64,000 nt of DNA from an uncultured Bacteroides sp. (GTDB lineage Bacteria > Bacteroidota > Bacteroidia > Bacteroidales > Bacteroidaceae): NCBI GenBank assembly GCA_959606905.1, contig CAUHML010000002.1:1-64000 (forward strand). Reading direction: 5' to 3'. Shown piece after piece: positions 25,924 to 39,532 of the stretch. Below the pieces are notes generated by a model. The model did not search any database. It saw only the letters and a program-made list of their open reading frames with translations, and had not been told where the DNA came from. Position 1 is the stretch's first letter. Each line of letters starts with the position of its first letter. The translations under genes were made by a program, and so were the position numbers.

Positions 25924-27321
25924 TTAATCTTCGCCAAACAACCCTTTTTCTTTCCACACCTTGATTTCCTTGTCAAAATCAGAAAGATATTCTTTGTCTT
26001 GAATCAAGCGGAATTTGTCGTATTCAGCGTATGCTTTTTCTTTCGCTTGTTCTGCGGAAATAGTTCCAGCATTATTCAAGGTGTCATATTTGTATAAAGC
26101 CAAGAACTCATCCAATTGTTTTTTCCAGTCTGCCATCGTGGTAATAATCTGTCGTTCTGCACGAAGTTCCGCAAAATCAAGGAATGCAGTTGATAGATGA
26201 TTTAAGGCAGAGGCTTCCTTGTCGGACAAGTAGTTTTTGGCAACTATTGTGTCTGACTTTTGAACTCTGCCATCAGGTGCATTTTTCCAAGTGGTAAGTC
26301 CCATGTGAGGCATTTTGGCATCTGCTCTTGAATATACGATTTCAGCAGCCGTTTGATGGGTAACAGCCCAATGCATCATATTCTGTACCATTTTGAAAAA
26401 CAGTTGGGTCGTTTCAGATTTGGGGTCATAATCGGCACTACATTCGGCATATACATCAGTGATTTTTTGATAATATCGGCGTTCTGAAGCACGTATTTCC
26501 CGGATGCGTTCTAATAAATCATCAAAATAATCTTTGCCAAAATGTTTTCCTTGTTTCAATCGTTCATCATCTAACACGAATCCTTTGATTATCATTTCTT
26601 TCAAAACAGATGTCGCCCAAATTCTGAATTGAGTGGCTTGGTAACTGTTCACACGATAGCCTACGGCAATGATTGCATCCAAATTATAGAACAATGGTGT
26701 CCGTTCTACGTCTCGTTCTCCTTCTGATTGAACTATCCCAATTTTTCGGATAGTTGCCTCTTTGGTAAGCTCGCCTGATTCATAAATCTGCCCAAGATGA
26801 TAGTTGATAGTGCGCACATCTACTCCAAACAAATCAGCCATACGCTTTTGTGACATCCAAAAAGTTTCACTGTTGAAAATAACTTCAATTCGTGTCTCTC
26901 CTTGCTTTGTTTTGTAGAGTAAAATATTGGATGATAGGCTATGGCTAAGCAATTCAGTAGTAGGTGTCTCCTGTCTGAAATATTCTCTTGCCATTTGTAC
27001 TTGTGGCTTTTTGCCATCGGCATTTTCTGCAATTATCAGACAAGCCATGCGTGATAAATGTATATTTTCTACTTTTCGGATTGAGCCGGAGCCTAATTTG
27101 ACCATTTCAACCGTATGGTTAAAAAGCTCTGCTGTATTAAGTCCTTTATGGTTGACTATCGCAATGGCTTTGTTTATTGTGCGTGTGAATTTTTGATAGG
27201 TACTATAACCTAACGCAACGCACAAATCACGAGAAGTCCAATACTCAGAACCGCTTTCGTCCTGCTTTTTTATCTGCTCAAAATCGGAGCGGATAGGGGA
27301 TATACTACTTTCTTTCATCAT
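25924..27321 (-). CDS. rhuM: DinD-like / RhuM fusion protein
   Basis: 465 residues. Residues 8-115 resemble the BRO-N/DinD (damage-inducible protein D) domain: FEQIKKQDESGSEYWTSRDL, LGYSTYQKF and HLSRMACLIIAENAD. Residues 125-430 are a complete RhuM-family protein (the 'virulence protein' fold): FWMSQKRMADLFGVDVRTINYHL, NLDAIIAVGYRVNS and FRIWATSVLKE. RhuM proteins often sit next to or inside restriction loci; their molecular role is not settled. The joining of the two domains in one chain is unusual. It lies 28 bases after the YdeI-like gene. Confidence 0.85.
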   Translation of the reverse strand: MMKESSISPIRSDFEQIKKQDESGSEYWTSRDLCVALGYSTYQKFTRTINKAIAIVNHKGLNTAELFNHTVEMVKLGSGSIRKVENIHLSRMACLIIAENADGKKPQVQMAREYFRQETPTTELLSHSLSSNILLYKTKQGETRIEVIFNSETFWMSQKRMADLFGVDVRTINYHLGQIYESGELTKEATIRKIGIVQSEGERDVERTPLFYNLDAIIAVGYRVNSYQATQFRIWATSVLKEMIIKGFVLDDERLKQGKHFGKDYFDDLLERIREIRASERRYYQKITDVYAECSADYDPKSETTQLFFKMVQNMMHWAVTHQTAAEIVYSRADAKMPHMGLTTWKNAPDGRVQKSDTIVAKNYLSDKEASALNHLSTAFLDFAELRAERQIITTMADWKKQLDEFLALYKYDTLNNAGTISAEQAKEKAYAEYDKFRLIQDKEYLSDFDKEIKVWKEKGLFGED

Positions 27322-27349
27322 CCTTATTACATTTTAGAATTGCGAAAAC

Positions 27350-27775
27350 TTACTTATATAAATCCGGTCTCAATTCCTTATCATGCTTCCTGACAATTTC
27401 TTCCATAAGAGAGCCTTTCGGAACTATTTCATAGGAATAGGATCTTTCAAATGCTTGTCGTCCGGCATCTGTCATAAGCCCTCGGTCTTCAAGATTTATA
27501 TAGCGTTCTTTGTTTAACTCAGTCCAATGACTTCTTTTGCAACGAGGTGAAATCCGTTGTGCAAGGCGTCCGTCCGGTAATTTCTTTATTGTTGAATCAA
27601 TCCACCCAAAACACAACGCTTCTTCAACGACCTCAATGTATGGAATACATTTGTATGTAGGCTGTTTAGAGCGAGAAGTGATAACCCAACACGATTTCGC
27701 TTGGTTGTGGTTAGCCTCCAGCCAATCTCTCAGCTCAATGCGGTCTGTGAAGTCCTGTAGATTGATAATTTCCAT
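27350..27775 (-). CDS. YdeI/OmpD-associated family protein, short form
   Basis: 141 residues matching the N-terminal and central part of the YdeI/OmpD-associated family, for example LEANHNQAKSCWV, YIEVVEEALCFGWIDSTIKKL and QRISPRCKRSHWTELNKERY. Family members are usually near 190 residues. Here the C-terminal helical domain is missing and replaced by a short divergent tail (...RPDLYK), so this copy may be truncated. It is the first gene of the unit that includes rhuM and the metallophosphoesterase. Function unknown. Confidence 0.75.
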   Translation of the reverse strand: MEIINLQDFTDRIELRDWLEANHNQAKSCWVITSRSKQPTYKCIPYIEVVEEALCFGWIDSTIKKLPDGRLAQRISPRCKRSHWTELNKERYINLEDRGLMTDAGRQAFERSYSYEIVPKGSLMEEIVRKHDKELRPDLYK

Positions 27776-28022
27776 ATTTGTCCGTAGTTCAATGATATAT
27801 GATTATCCTAATTGCTTTTGTAAACAGAATCCAAAGTGTTTTCTTTACGGTTGAACCGAAACTGATTGTATATAAACCTGATACTCGAATTAAGCATGAT
27901 ATTAATTGAGCGCAAATAGGTGTCATAATGTTCCTGTTATTGTCAGTTCAAATACAATTAAGGTTGTTCATAGGAATAATCATTGTCTAAAAATAGGAGT
28001 AAAAATATTTTATTCTGCAATA

Positions 28023-28697
28023 TTAAACATTAATGTGAATATCGTATTCGTCTTTTTTATCTTGAATCTTTTTAACTTCATTAATCCAAAAGCTAATATT
28101 ATTAATGAAACTATCCCATCTAACCATATGTATATAACTGACATAGCCACGGTAAACATTATCACCAATATTACAATTTGAATATGTTTTCTCTATTTGA
28201 TTAAACATATTCGCACGTAAGACTTTGAATAGTTTATTTGTATGCCATAACGTACATCCTGACTGACAACACATCTTCGGTTCGAGCATATAATCATACC
28301 CACCATTAATATCAGGAAGAACAACAGCCAGTATACCATTTCTTCTGCTAGTTCTGTCATTTCGAGTAGTCTCTCTTAGAGAATAAGACACTTCCCAAGG
28401 AATCCATTGTTCATCTTCGCTTTTATTTAACTCTTTCATATTAGGAGAGATGAGTACAATGGTAATGCTACTATCAAAAATTTTATTTCTTAATTTTGAC
28501 TCCACAGTGGAGTCTTTAAAATTGGATAGGTCTTCACCATCTAGTTCTCCTTTATTAATATGATCATCTTCTTCAAGCTTATCCTGTAATTCATCAACAT
28601 AGTGACGAACTTTAGTTGATTCGTACCAAGGAGTCCTTTCAAGATGCTTTACAGAAGTATCACCATATTTATATGATATAAAAATCTTATGTCCCAT
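28023..28697 (-). CDS. ThsB-like TIR-fold (DUF1863) protein
   Basis: 224 residues of the TIR-like DUF1863 family that contains Thoeris ThsB. The first strand is HKIFISYKYGD and the central one SSITIVLISPNMKE. The presumed catalytic Glu102 lies in WIPWEVSYSL, as expected for an NAD-processing TIR. A C-terminal extension (about 150-224) is helical. It is the last gene of a four-gene operon, six bases after the SLOG gene. Known ThsB proteins make cyclic ADP-ribose isomers on infection; that this one does so is inference. Confidence 0.85.
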   Translation of the reverse strand: MGHKIFISYKYGDTSVKHLERTPWYESTKVRHYVDELQDKLEEDDHINKGELDGEDLSNFKDSTVESKLRNKIFDSSITIVLISPNMKELNKSEDEQWIPWEVSYSLRETTRNDRTSRRNGILAVVLPDINGGYDYMLEPKMCCQSGCTLWHTNKLFKVLRANMFNQIEKTYSNCNIGDNVYRGYVSYIHMVRWDSFINNISFWINEVKKIQDKKDEYDIHINV

Positions 28698-28703
28698 AGC
28701 TAT

Positions 28704-29285
28704 TTATAAATTAAGTAAATCTTTAAATAATGAAGAATATGCCAAGTTTATACATAATTCAGGTTCTTTACCATCAAAATATTTGTCATAAATGATTTTG
28801 GCGGCACCTCCAGTGCTAGCTAAAGGAAATGCTTTTGCTTCTGGATGTAACTGAGTAAACATTGCATATTCATTTTCTATACCTTCCATACCTCCAATAA
28901 AGATTCCAGCATAAAATTCATTATCGCCAAGCATATGTTTTCTCATCTCTTCTATACTCAAATCTTTATCACCCATATCATTGGTCTTTATAATATGAGC
29001 AACACTTTCATTCTCTAAAGGAAAGAACTGTTCAAAATACGTAGATTGATACAAAGTTACACTGCTCTGTATATCTAATCCCGAATGCTGCAAAACACTA
29101 GCTATAAGTGGCGTTATTGAAGGATGGCCTCCCCAAATCAGTTTATACTTAGGCAATGCCACACTAGCTAAGGCTAATACGGAATCACGTATTGCGATTG
29201 TATCCGCTGTTTTGAAATATCTTTCATCTCTTCCTAACATAGGAATACTTGCTGACAAGAATATGTTTAATTGTTTTTGAGCCAT
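28704..29285 (-). CDS. Stand-alone SLOG-family protein
   Basis: 193 residues of the SLOG (SMF/DprA-LOG) Rossmannoid superfamily, of the kind found beside TIR and Sir2 genes. Visible motifs are FLSASIP at the N-terminus, WGGHPSITPLI (51-61), the nucleotide-binding loop FIGGMEGIENEY (129-140) and STGGAAKII (157-165). In Thoeris ThsA a SLOG domain binds the cyclic signal made by TIR proteins, but there it is fused to SIR2. Here no effector domain is attached. It overlaps the upstream TIR gene by 19 bases, so translation is probably coupled. Confidence 0.82.
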   Translation of the reverse strand: MAQKQLNIFLSASIPMLGRDERYFKTADTIAIRDSVLALASVALPKYKLIWGGHPSITPLIASVLQHSGLDIQSSVTLYQSTYFEQFFPLENESVAHIIKTNDMGDKDLSIEEMRKHMLGDNEFYAGIFIGGMEGIENEYAMFTQLHPEAKAFPLASTGGAAKIIYDKYFDGKEPELCINLAYSSLFKDLLNL

Positions 29286-30430
29286 AATTCAAAATCTTTT
29301 TTCTTGATAGTTTTAACCTCTAATGATTCATTTAACCATTCTAGATGTTCTACCCATTTCTTACGAATACGCAAATCATCATATATAAGGAATAATTCGA
29401 TTTTCTCGTTATCAAGCAATTTTCTAAAGCGTAGAGAATCGAAACAGTCATAAGATTGTGGAATTCCTATCGCCGGAATAAACAATCTAATTATATCATC
29501 TTTCAAAGTCTCTACAAGATAGCGATACTCTTGTATAAGTTGTCTCCCTTGTTTGCGAGCTTCTTCAACAAATTCTCCCACAAGATTGTCTTGTCTAGCA
29601 GCAAGGTTTCTAGCTCTAACGGATTCTACTGCATTTACGATATTCTCAATACATTCTTCAGTAATGCAACAAGATCCATTATGGAAGTCCTCATTCATAA
29701 ACATTTTTTGTGTTAATTGAATAGGTTCGCATAATAAATTGTGTATGTCTGGGGTGCAATCAGGCCAGATAATTTCAACTACTCCAATTTGTTTCTGATT
29801 TGCTGATATAATTTCCTCATTGCACCACTTGCTGTTCTTAAAATCATTGGTGTATAGTTGGATTAATACATCGCAATCCGTCATTCGATGATGTAATTCT
29901 TCTTGAAAATTTTTAGCAGGATTGATAGAATATGTATCCAGAAATACATCGTAATTATTGCGGACAAAAGCATCAAATAATTGGTTGGCTACAGCAGAAG
30001 AGTCCGTCCGGCGATAACTAATAAATAGCTTCCGGTTTTCTCTCAATAACCTCATTGATTCAAATGCATAATTAATATATTTTTCAATATGATCAGCAAT
30101 GTATTGTCTTCCATTCATTACATGAATGATTTTAGGAACTTCTGCTTCAAAATTATCGCCAAAATATATTGGCAAAATAGCATCCCCATTATCAAGGAGA
30201 ACTTTTAATATATCGATATCTTTTTCTGAATGATTTAAATTGCCAAAATAGAATACGAAAGATGGCTGTTTATTCGAATATTTTCTCTCAAAAGTTTCAT
30301 TATAGATTATCTCAAACATATTGTCTCTCAAACCTATACTATGAATCTTGTCAAAAAAACGAACTTTTATTGTATTGCAAGCATTATTATTAATATCTCC
30401 TAGAAAGATAAGTTGGTATTTATATGTCAT
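29267..30430 (-). CDS. TIR protein with unassigned N- and C-terminal domains
   Basis: 387 residues. A TIR domain spans about 133-260: KLFISYRRTDS, VFLDTYSI, DCDVLIQLYTNDF, and the catalytic Glu206 in SKWCNEEI. The N-terminal 125 residues have an alternating strand-helix pattern (YQLIFLGDI, FVFYFGNL, AILPIYFGD) that looks like a second Rossmann-like or degenerate TIR fold. The C-terminal 120 residues (LIQEYRYLVETLKDDIIRLF, IELFLIYDDLRI) resemble nothing I can name. It is the second gene of the operon and the most complex, so it may be the effector or an enzyme-sensor combination. Confidence 0.82.
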   Translation of the reverse strand: MTYKYQLIFLGDINNNACNTIKVRFFDKIHSIGLRDNMFEIIYNETFERKYSNKQPSFVFYFGNLNHSEKDIDILKVLLDNGDAILPIYFGDNFEAEVPKIIHVMNGRQYIADHIEKYINYAFESMRLLRENRKLFISYRRTDSSAVANQLFDAFVRNNYDVFLDTYSINPAKNFQEELHHRMTDCDVLIQLYTNDFKNSKWCNEEIISANQKQIGVVEIIWPDCTPDIHNLLCEPIQLTQKMFMNEDFHNGSCCITEECIENIVNAVESVRARNLAARQDNLVGEFVEEARKQGRQLIQEYRYLVETLKDDIIRLFIPAIGIPQSYDCFDSLRFRKLLDNEKIELFLIYDDLRIRKKWVEHLEWLNESLEVKTIKKKDFELWLKNN

Positions 30431-30455
30431 AATAATTATTGTTAGTTATAAGTAG

Positions 30456-31025
30456 CTATGATACAATCCAATCGTACAAATTTTTGATACAATAATTCCC
30501 GTCTTTATCATTGTAGCAATAGTAGTATCCTCTAGGTATTAGATTCCCGTTTGAATATCTTTCTGTTCCAGAATAATATTGAATAGTTGGATATATTTGC
30601 ATATATTCAGAACCTTTCCAGTTATTATCGTTCTGAGCTATAGGGAATAAAGCTATTTTCCCTAAATCAAATTTTTGCGCATCTCCGTAACCTAACTCCC
30701 AATTACACCATTTTGAATCAATAGCACCGTTTGTGGCGACTAGTATAAATTTATCGTATTTTTGGATTTGCTGTTTGATTATGGCTGCTGTGGGTCCAGA
30801 TGTTTTTGGGGGCATAGAATTATCAAGCCAATCAACATAGATACTGGCATGTAATTCTTCTAAAATGTAGGCAACTCGTTTGAGTTGGCTAATTTCATCG
30901 TGTTTATGGGAAAGAAATACGGATGCTTGTTGACCAGTTGAAAAAAATCTAGTTTGCCGATGAGCTTCGGAGAGGACATCAGCAGCAAGAGTAAGTTCCT
31001 TTAGCTTATTTTCTGTTAGAATCAT
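30456..31025 (-). CDS. TIR-domain protein, first gene of the TIR/SLOG operon
   Basis: 189 residues. After a 30-residue helical lead, a TIR domain follows: ASVFLSHKHDE, SIYVDWLDNSMPP, KFILVATNGAIDSKWCNWELGYGD with the presumed catalytic Glu110, and IALFPIAQND. The tail (YYSGTERYSNG..., NLYDWIVS) is typical of single-domain bacterial TIR proteins. It lies 25 bases upstream of the second TIR gene and is driven by the divergent promoter region shared with the Xre regulator. NADase or cyclase activity is expected from the family, not shown. Confidence 0.85.
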   Translation of the reverse strand: MILTENKLKELTLAADVLSEAHRQTRFFSTGQQASVFLSHKHDEISQLKRVAYILEELHASIYVDWLDNSMPPKTSGPTAAIIKQQIQKYDKFILVATNGAIDSKWCNWELGYGDAQKFDLGKIALFPIAQNDNNWKGSEYMQIYPTIQYYSGTERYSNGNLIPRGYYYCYNDKDGNYCIKNLYDWIVS

Positions 31026-31057
31026 GGCTCTTTTTAATGTTTGTCTTATATAGGATA

Positions 31058-31105
31058 CAAAAATACGAAATAATTCTGATTATCGAATATAATTCGCTAT
31101 ATTTG
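31058..31105. promoter_or_regulatory. Divergent promoters and operator between TIR operon and Xre gene
   Basis: Minus-strand box TATTTTTG (plus-strand CAAAAATA, 31058-31065) faces plus-strand box TATATTTG (31098-31105). Between them is a perfect palindrome, CGAAT-ATA-ATTCG (31084-31096), and a related site, CGAAATAATTC (31066-31076), about one and a half helical turns away. The pair is a plausible binding site for the adjacent Xre protein, which would then control both operons. Confidence 0.6.
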
Positions 31106-31127
31106 CACTATAAAATCGTATCAAAGA

Positions 31128-31337
31128 ATGAAACTGAATAGAATAAAGACTGTATTGTCCGAAAAAGGTATCTCTCAGACATGGTTAGCTAAACAACTGG
31201 ATAAGAGTTTCAGTATGGTAAATGCCTATGCTTGTAATAGGATTCAGCCTAATTTAGAGACCTTACAACAGATTGCAGAGATATTGCAAGTGGATTTGAA
31301 AGATTTAATAACCGATAAAAAAGAACGGTTGAAATAG
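31128..31337 (+). CDS. Xre-family HTH regulator (C-protein-like)
   Basis: A 69-residue single HTH_3 domain: ISQTWLAKQLDKSFSMVNAYA forms the helix-turn-helix (quoted as ISQTWLAKQL and SFSMVNAYACNRIQP), followed by LETLQQIAEILQVDLKDLI. Such minimal proteins commonly control restriction-modification genes. It lies between the divergent TIR/SLOG operon and the type I restriction operon (hsdR starts 87 bases downstream). It probably autoregulates through the palindrome at 31084-31096. Confidence 0.85.
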   Translation: MKLNRIKTVLSEKGISQTWLAKQLDKSFSMVNAYACNRIQPNLETLQQIAEILQVDLKDLITDKKERLK

Positions 31338-31424
31338 AACTTAATTAGGTTAGGAGGTTATAGTTCATTTGTACCTTATTGCAAATGTGCTGATAAACTT
31401 CCGATAATATACAATATTAAGAAC

Positions 31425-36709
<5,285 letters not shown>

Positions 36710-36714
36710 TCGGT

Positions 36715-38154
36715 ATGGATACAAAGAAATTACGTCAAAAGATACTCGACCTTGCCATTCGTGGCAAACTCGTTCCGCAAGACCCAAACGATGAGCCTGC
36801 ATCTGTTCTCCTTGAACGAATCAAGGCTGAAAAAGAACGATTGATAAAAGAGGGGAAAATCAAGAAGAGCAAGAAGTCGGCAAAAACTTCCGATACGCCC
36901 CATTATCAGAACGTACCGTTTGAAATACCAGACAATTGGGTGTGGACAACACTCGAAGAAATAAGCAATTATGGCGACTGCTATAATGTTTCTGTAACAG
37001 ATATTGCTGATAATGAATGGATATTAGAACTTGAAGATTTAGAAAAAGATACAGCTTCTATCATTCAGAAACTATCGAAAAAAGAAAGAAACATCAAAGG
37101 AGTGCGCCATAAATTCAATAAAGGCGATGTGTTATATTCCAAATTGCGCACATACCTGAATAAGGTATTGGTTGCTCCCAAAGCAGGATACTGCACAACT
37201 GAAATTATTCCATTCAATTCATATTGTGATATTTCAACACATTATTTATGTCATGTGCTGCGGTCTGCATATTTCCTTGATTATACACAGCAATGTGGTT
37301 ATGGTGTAAAAATGCCGAGATTGAGTACAAATGATGCATGCAAAGGAATGGTACCATTACCTCCCCTTTCCGAGCAACAGCGTATTGTAATGGAAATAGA
37401 TAAATGGCTTGCTTTAATTGACCAAATAGAGCAAGGCAAAGCTGATTTGCAAAACACAATCAAACAAACCAAAAGCAAAATCCTCGACCTCGCCATTCAC
37501 GGCAAACTCGTACCGCAAGACCCGAATGACGAGCCAGCCATCAAACTCTTGAAGCGCATAAATCCCGACTTCACACCTTGTGATAACGGGCATTATGCGC
37601 AGTTGCCTGATGGATGGTGCGCTGTTGCACTCAAAGATTTATGCGAAAACATTAATGGATTGTGGAAAGGGAAGAAAGAACCATTTGTTAATGTGGGGGT
37701 TATACGCAATGCGAATTTCACCAAGGACTTTAAGTTAGATTATTCAAATATAGAGTATATTGATGTTGAACAAAGAACTTTTGCTAAACGTCATTTAGAG
37801 AACGGTGATTTGATTGTAGAAAAATCAGGTGGTAGCGATAATAATCCTGTTGGAAGAACAATCCTCTATGAAGGCAAAAGTGGCGTTTTTTCATTCAGTA
37901 ATTTTACAATGGTGTTAAGAATACGGTATAATGATACCGTATTAAGTAAGTACTTGTATTACTGTGTTCTGGCAAAATATCAGACTGGGGCTATGAGATT
38001 GATGCAAACACAAACTACGGGTTTGCACAACTTAATTCTTAATAAATTTTTATTGATGTCTATATGCTTACCTCCACTCTATGAACAGAGGCGAATCATA
38101 GACCAAATAGAAACGTTTTTTACCACTTTGAACTTAATAATGGAGAGCCTATAA
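36715..38154 (+). CDS. hsdS: Type I specificity subunit, expressed copy of the inverton
   Basis: 479 residues with two target-recognition domains (TRD1 about 75-215, TRD2 about 305-440) separated by conserved helical regions. The conserved block KILDLAI-x-GKLVPQDPNDEPA occurs at the N-terminus and again at about 260, giving the usual pseudo-twofold symmetry. It carries the inverted-repeat copies that match the silent cassettes: 36888-36941 (before TRD1), 37558-37611 (before TRD2) and 38126-38148 (end). Swapping by inversion would change the sequence recognised by the whole enzyme. It is the only copy with a proper start and promoter-proximal position. Confidence 0.92.
   Translation: MDTKKLRQKILDLAIRGKLVPQDPNDEPASVLLERIKAEKERLIKEGKIKKSKKSAKTSDTPHYQNVPFEIPDNWVWTTLEEISNYGDCYNVSVTDIADNEWILELEDLEKDTASIIQKLSKKERNIKGVRHKFNKGDVLYSKLRTYLNKVLVAPKAGYCTTEIIPFNSYCDISTHYLCHVLRSAYFLDYTQQCGYGVKMPRLSTNDACKGMVPLPPLSEQQRIVMEIDKWLALIDQIEQGKADLQNTIKQTKSKILDLAIHGKLVPQDPNDEPAIKLLKRINPDFTPCDNGHYAQLPDGWCAVALKDLCENINGLWKGKKEPFVNVGVIRNANFTKDFKLDYSNIEYIDVEQRTFAKRHLENGDLIVEKSGGSDNNPVGRTILYEGKSGVFSFSNFTMVLRIRYNDTVLSKYLYYCVLAKYQTGAMRLMQTQTTGLHNLILNKFLLMSICLPPLYEQRRIIDQIETFFTTLNLIMESL
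36888..36941 (+). repeat. Inverton repeat IR1, copy in hsdS
   Basis: 54 bases identical to the reverse complement of 40755-40808. Begins TTCCGATACGCC and ends GACAATTGGGT; encodes the segment just before TRD1. Confidence 0.85.
37558..37611 (+). repeat. Inverton repeats before TRD2 of hsdS
   Basis: Positions 37558-37596 match the reverse complement of 40091-40129 with one mismatch in 39. Positions 37587-37611 match the reverse complement of 38611-38635 perfectly (25 bases, CGGGCATTATGCGCAG...CCTGAT). The two overlap, so either silent TRD2 can recombine here. Confidence 0.8.
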
Positions 38155-38177
38155 GCTCTCCATTATTAAGTTCAAAG
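38126..38177. repeat. Tail-to-tail palindrome at the hsdS ends
   Basis: 23-bp perfect arms 38126-38148 and 38155-38177 with a 6-base centre holding both stop codons. The expressed gene and the silent cassette end in the same residues (LNLIMESL). It can act as a bidirectional terminator and as the third recombination repeat. Confidence 0.8.
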
Positions 38178-38635
38178 ACATAAAAGCCTTATTTATAGCC
38201 TCTACAATTCTTTGTTGCTCATTGTAAGGCGGAATAGGTACTTCTATCGCTTTGAATAGCTTTTTATTCAAGTGAGGAATGGCAGAACCAACCTTACTTT
38301 CTCTCAAGACTTTCCTATGCAAGTTGATAACTTGTAGTACATATTCTTCGTTCATATTTTCGTTGATAAGCAACTGTTTGAAAGTACTACCTTGGTAGCC
38401 GTCAATCGGAGTCCTAAAAACCTCACCAGAGTTCTCGCCATCTACTAAAATCAAAAGAGAATTTGCTGCCACATATTTGCCTGAAGTCAAAGTCTTGGCA
38501 TCACGCTCTCCACGCAAATATTTCACATCATGGTTTATTCTTTCTATACCGTTCTGCTTTTCTCCATCGGTCAAATAACATAGCATTTGCATAGGTACTG
38601 CGCTCCACGAATCAGGCAACTGCGCATAATGCCCG
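38149..38635 (-). pseudogene. hsdS: Silent hsdS half-cassette (one TRD)
   Basis: Open frame without a usable ATG (a TTG at 38619 at best). It encodes one target-recognition domain of about 150 residues preceded by HYAQLPDSW and ending in the same LNLIMESL as the expressed hsdS. It is flanked by the 25-bp repeat (38611-38635) and the 23-bp end repeat. Inversion of 37587-38635 would place this domain as the new TRD2 of the expressed gene. As it stands it is a storage cassette, not a functional gene. Confidence 0.85.
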
Positions 38636-38682
38636 ATACGTTCTATTATATTATTATCATATTCATTCTAAATCAATGTAGT

Positions 38683-39486
38683 ATGGTAACAAAATTCAAA
38701 AATCATTTGGCAAAGACTAATCTTGCCAAGAACACCGTCACCTCGTATGTGTGGACGGTGCAGTATTTCCTCAATCATTATGGGGAAGTAAACAAAAAGA
38801 ACCTTTTGGCATATAAGGGGTATTTGGTTGAGAACTTCAAGCCACAGACGGTGAACCTTCGGCTGCAAGGTATCAACAAGTATCTTGAATTTACGAAACA
38901 GGAGAAACTGAAAGTGAAGTTCGTAAAAGTGCAGCAAAAGAACTTTTTGGAAAATGTAATTAGCAATGCCGATTACAAATTCCTTAAAACCCAACTTAAA
39001 GCTAATGGTTACGATGAGTGGTATTTCATCGTGTGGTTTATGGCTGCTACAGGGGCACGTGTCAGCGAACTACTCCATATCAAAGCAGAACATATACAAA
39101 TCGGGCATCTTGACCTATACAGCAAGGGAGGAAAGATACGCCGTTTGTATATCCCGAAGAATTTGCGCACAGAGGCTGCGAAATGGCTTAAAGAAATAGG
39201 ACTTACTTCCGGCTATATCTTTCTGAACCGTTTCGGGCAACGTATTACTACTCGTGGGATAGCCTCGCAACTCAAACATTTTGCCGAAAAATACGGAATG
39301 AACAAGGAGGTCGTTTACCCCCATTCATTCCGTCACCGTTTTGCAAAAAACTTTCTTGACCGTTTCAATGACCTTGCTCTACTTGCCGACCTTATGGGAC
39401 ATGAAAGCATAGAAACAACACGTATCTATCTTCGCAGAACTGCCAGCGAACAGCAGAAGATTGTGGATAAAGTAGTGAACTGGTAA
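38683..39486 (+). CDS. Tyrosine recombinase, probable hsdS invertase
   Basis: A 267-residue phage-integrase-family recombinase. The core-binding domain spans about 1-90. The catalytic residues are Arg in TGARVSELL, HSFRHRFA (His-x-x-Arg), and GHESIETTRIY with the nucleophile Tyr. The frame opens at 38587, but ATG 38683 (MVTKF) gives the normal size. It lies between two inverted silent hsdS cassettes and is unlike the larger element integrase at 48202. Its position strongly suggests that it drives hsdS inversion. Confidence 0.88.
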   Translation: MVTKFKNHLAKTNLAKNTVTSYVWTVQYFLNHYGEVNKKNLLAYKGYLVENFKPQTVNLRLQGINKYLEFTKQEKLKVKFVKVQQKNFLENVISNADYKFLKTQLKANGYDEWYFIVWFMAATGARVSELLHIKAEHIQIGHLDLYSKGGKIRRLYIPKNLRTEAAKWLKEIGLTSGYIFLNRFGQRITTRGIASQLKHFAEKYGMNKEVVYPHSFRHRFAKNFLDRFNDLALLADLMGHESIETTRIYLRRTASEQQKIVDKVVNW

Positions 39487-39496
39487 AGTCTCATCA

Positions 39497-39532
39497 GCCT
39501 TTAGAAGTGTAAACGAATACACTTCTAAAGGC
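39497..39532. terminator. Hairpin between recombinase gene and silent hsdS
   Basis: 14-bp perfect arms GCCTTTAGAAGTGT (39497-39510) and ACACTTCTAAAGGC (39519-39532) lie between the convergent genes. The hairpin includes the last codons of the silent cassette. Confidence 0.65.

Noticed and set aside
28023..31025. Classical Thoeris system
   Set aside because: No ThsA-type fusion protein (SIR2-SLOG, transmembrane-Macro or similar) is present; only a free SLOG protein and three TIR proteins.
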